Source: GCA-003244245 sp050699515
Lineage (GTDB): Bacteria; Actinomycetota; Actinomycetes; Mycobacteriales; Pseudonocardiaceae
Reading direction: 5' to 3'
Length of the DNA stretch: 64,000 nt
Assembly: GCA_050699515.1 (NCBI GenBank)
Contig: JBOHFF010000076.1
Span: forward strand, 1-64,000
Shown here: one piece after another, positions 62,725 to 64,000 of the stretch
How the letters are laid out: each line of letters begins with the position of its first letter
Numbering within the stretch: the first letter of the stretch is position 1
Translations under genes and position numbers: made by a program
The notes under the pieces: generated by a model
Seen by the model: the letters and a program-made list of their open reading frames with translations, nothing else
Database searches by the model: none
What the model was told of the DNA's origin: nothing

Positions 62725-62951
62725 GACGCGCACTTCGCACACCGGCCGCGACCCGGCTCCGTCAAGCTCGCTGCCAGCAGTCGGGCACCGCAGAACGCCC
62801 GGTAAGCCCCCCGCGCCCGACCAGCCAGCAGCGCATCAGGACTCACCCGGTGCGCCACCCGGGTCCGCGCATCCACCAGCTCGATACCCGGCTGACGTGG
62901 CGCCGGGATCCGGGCGCGCGCATCCCGGCGCTTGCTGTGTTTGCCTGCCAT
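62721..62951 (-). CDS. Small basic hypothetical protein, first gene of the micro-operon
   Basis: A 76-aa protein, ATG 62951 preceded by AGGGGGA. AGKHSKRRDARARIPAPRQP is strongly basic; RVAHRVSPDALLAGRARGAY and GRGRCAKCAS (CxxC at the end) follow. It is divergent from a DUF5753 regulator, which probably controls the four genes. Confidence 0.7.
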   Translation of the reverse strand: MAGKHSKRRDARARIPAPRQPGIELVDARTRVAHRVSPDALLAGRARGAYRAFCGARLLAASLTEPGRGRCAKCAS

Positions 62952-63120
62952 GAGTCCCCCTGCTACATCGAGAGCGTGAGGTGCCGCCCGCCGCGCCGGG
63001 TCGGCTGGGAAGCAACCGGACAGGCGCGGCGGGCGGCCACCCCCGAGCGGAGAAGCTCGGGCGAGCGGACCGCCCGGGGGTGGTGTCGATATCCTCACGC
63101 CGAAGCGCAACGACACCAAC

Positions 63121-63148
63121 TTGACGAAATATAGCAAACGAAATTTCG
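63121..63148. promoter_or_regulatory. Promoter/operator candidate upstream of the DUF5753 regulator
   Basis: TTGACG (63121-63126) and the perfect palindrome CGAAATTTCG (63139-63148) lie in an AT-rich patch in the 263-bp gap between the divergent micro-operon and the regulator. AATATAG between them could serve a -10 in either direction. The site would suit an XRE dimer. Confidence 0.45.
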
Positions 63149-63214
63149 TGAAGACATATCGCGATCGGGTGAACTTCTCGCCGGGTGCGCGCCAACACGG
63201 CACAATGCGCTCTC

Positions 63215-64000
63215 ATGAACACTGCGCGTAGCCAGACGGTTCGCCGTCGCCAGCTCGGTGGCGAGCTGCGGCGACTGCGGGACGCCGCCGGCAAGTCGGC
63301 GAGAGAGGCTGCCGACTGGGCGGGAGTCTCCACCTCGACCCTGTCGAAGATCGAGCGGGGTAGCCAGGCCATCAAGACCGGGCACGTGCGGCTGCTCGCG
63401 CAGCTCTACGGCATCGGCGCACCCGCGGCGGACACGCTGATCCGTCTCGCACGCGAGGCGAACCAACGCGGATGGTGGGCCGTCCACGGCGACACCGTGC
63501 CGGACTGGGTGCGCACCTACCTGGACCTGGAGCAGGACGCCTCGGAACTATGGGCCTACGAGAGCGGGCTCATGTTCGGGTTGTTCCAGACGCCGGGTTA
63601 CGCTGAGGCCGTCATGGCCGCATTCAGGCCCGACGCGAGCCCTGACGAACTGGCCAAACGTGTGGCCTTCCGCACGGTCCGACAGCAGCGGCTCTTCGGT
63701 GACCGGGCCCCGAGCCTGCGGGTCGTCCTCGATGAGGCAGTATTGCGCCGCGTGGTCGGCGGCCCGGCGGTCATGCGCGAGCAGCTGGAGCACCTCGCCG
63801 AGGTGGCGAGGCTGCCGTCTGTCAGCGTCCAGGTGCAGCCGTTCAGCGCCGGGGCGCACCCCTCGATCGGCTCGGCCTTCACGCTGCTGCGGTTCGCCGA
63901 CGCCGACACCGCAGACATGAACTGCGTGTACCTGGAGAACGCTCAGGGTGGGCTCTACCTGGAACGACCCATCGACGTCGACCACTACGCGATGATGTTC
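63215..64000 (+). CDS. XRE regulator with DUF5753 domain (runs off the right edge)
   Basis: At least 262 codons from ATG 63215; no stop before the window ends. LGGELRRLRDAAGKSAREAA and AGVSTSTLSKIERGSQAIKT form the HTH. WVRTYLDLEQDASELWAYES, LMFGLFQTPGYAEAVMAAFR and VLDEAVLRRVVGGPAVMREQ are DUF5753. Such regulators usually total 270-290 aa, so only a few residues are missing. Confidence 0.93.
   Translation, partial: MNTARSQTVRRRQLGGELRRLRDAAGKSAREAADWAGVSTSTLSKIERGSQAIKTGHVRLLAQLYGIGAPAADTLIRLAREANQRGWWAVHGDTVPDWVRTYLDLEQDASELWAYESGLMFGLFQTPGYAEAVMAAFRPDASPDELAKRVAFRTVRQQRLFGDRAPSLRVVLDEAVLRRVVGGPAVMREQLEHLAEVARLPSVSVQVQPFSAGAHPSIGSAFTLLRFADADTADMNCVYLENAQGGLYLERPIDVDHYAMMF

Noticed and set aside
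1..64000. tRNA or rRNA genes
   Set aside because: Reading the intergenic gaps by eye I saw no T-loop GTTCGA-type motif with matching acceptor stem; a tRNAscan run would settle it.

Overview
The window comes from a high-GC actinobacterium. Signs of this are frequent GTG and TTG starts, 4-bp ATGA/GTGA gene overlaps, WhiJ-type DUF5753 and DUF6879 regulators, PspC-type two-component genes, and mycobacterial-type AdoK, AhcY and chorismate mutase/PcrA neighbours. A Pseudonocardiales-like genome is my inference; no rRNA or other taxonomic marker is present.

Left end (1-3.7 kb): two CRISPR arrays with unrelated repeats, one of 15 x 30 bp and one of 10 x 36 bp. Between them on the minus strand lies a cas wreck: the 5' part of cas6, carrying a nonsense codon, abuts what looks like the 3' end of cas2. 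Next comes a phosphotransferase (APH) pseudogene interrupted by an IS3 orfA remnant.

3.8-12.8 kb: one co-directional operon that makes a nearly closed methyl cycle. It encodes a small CxxC protein, an uncharacterised SAM-dependent methyltransferase, a core-MetE methionine synthase, MetK, adenosine kinase, AhcY, formate-THF ligase and a cyclodeaminase/cyclohydrolase. The missing one-carbon step appears at 47.8 kb as a homocysteine methyltransferase/MTHFR fusion coupled to a PucR regulator.

13-25.4 kb: a membrane receptor with an NTPase-like cytoplasmic half and a periplasmic-binding-protein ectodomain, a MauE-like protein, VapBC, a 1406-aa TIR-STAND-WD40 protein, and a translationally coupled ferritin-like/GMC oxidoreductase/small-subunit operon.

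25.9-40 kb: XRE regulators, a GAF histidine kinase with its LuxR regulator, a proton antiporter, GNAT, TetR and a divergent hisS. Then comes a PP-loop ATPase next to a 59-aa peptide gene, both with TTG starts, facing DUF6879/DUF5753/XRE-TPR regulators. A glutathionyl-hydroquinone reductase-like gene follows.

40.3-44.6 kb: a decayed, lower-GC stretch with a broken class V aminotransferase, a hisS fragment, an unknown membrane protein and two copies of a small ORF.

44.8-64 kb: an XRE-NB-ARC-TPR protein, the one-carbon pair, a PspC divergon, an element remnant (serine recombinase fragment plus VapBC between 12-bp direct repeats), an iron-permease-like protein, an IS66 remnant, a Ser/Thr kinase, chorismate mutase, PcrA, a four-gene micro-operon with a 24-codon gene, and a DUF5753 regulator running off the right edge.

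Overall, conserved housekeeping blocks (pcrA/aroQ, pspC, one-carbon) are interleaved with accessory defence-, toxin- and regulator-rich segments that show insertion, deletion and decay.
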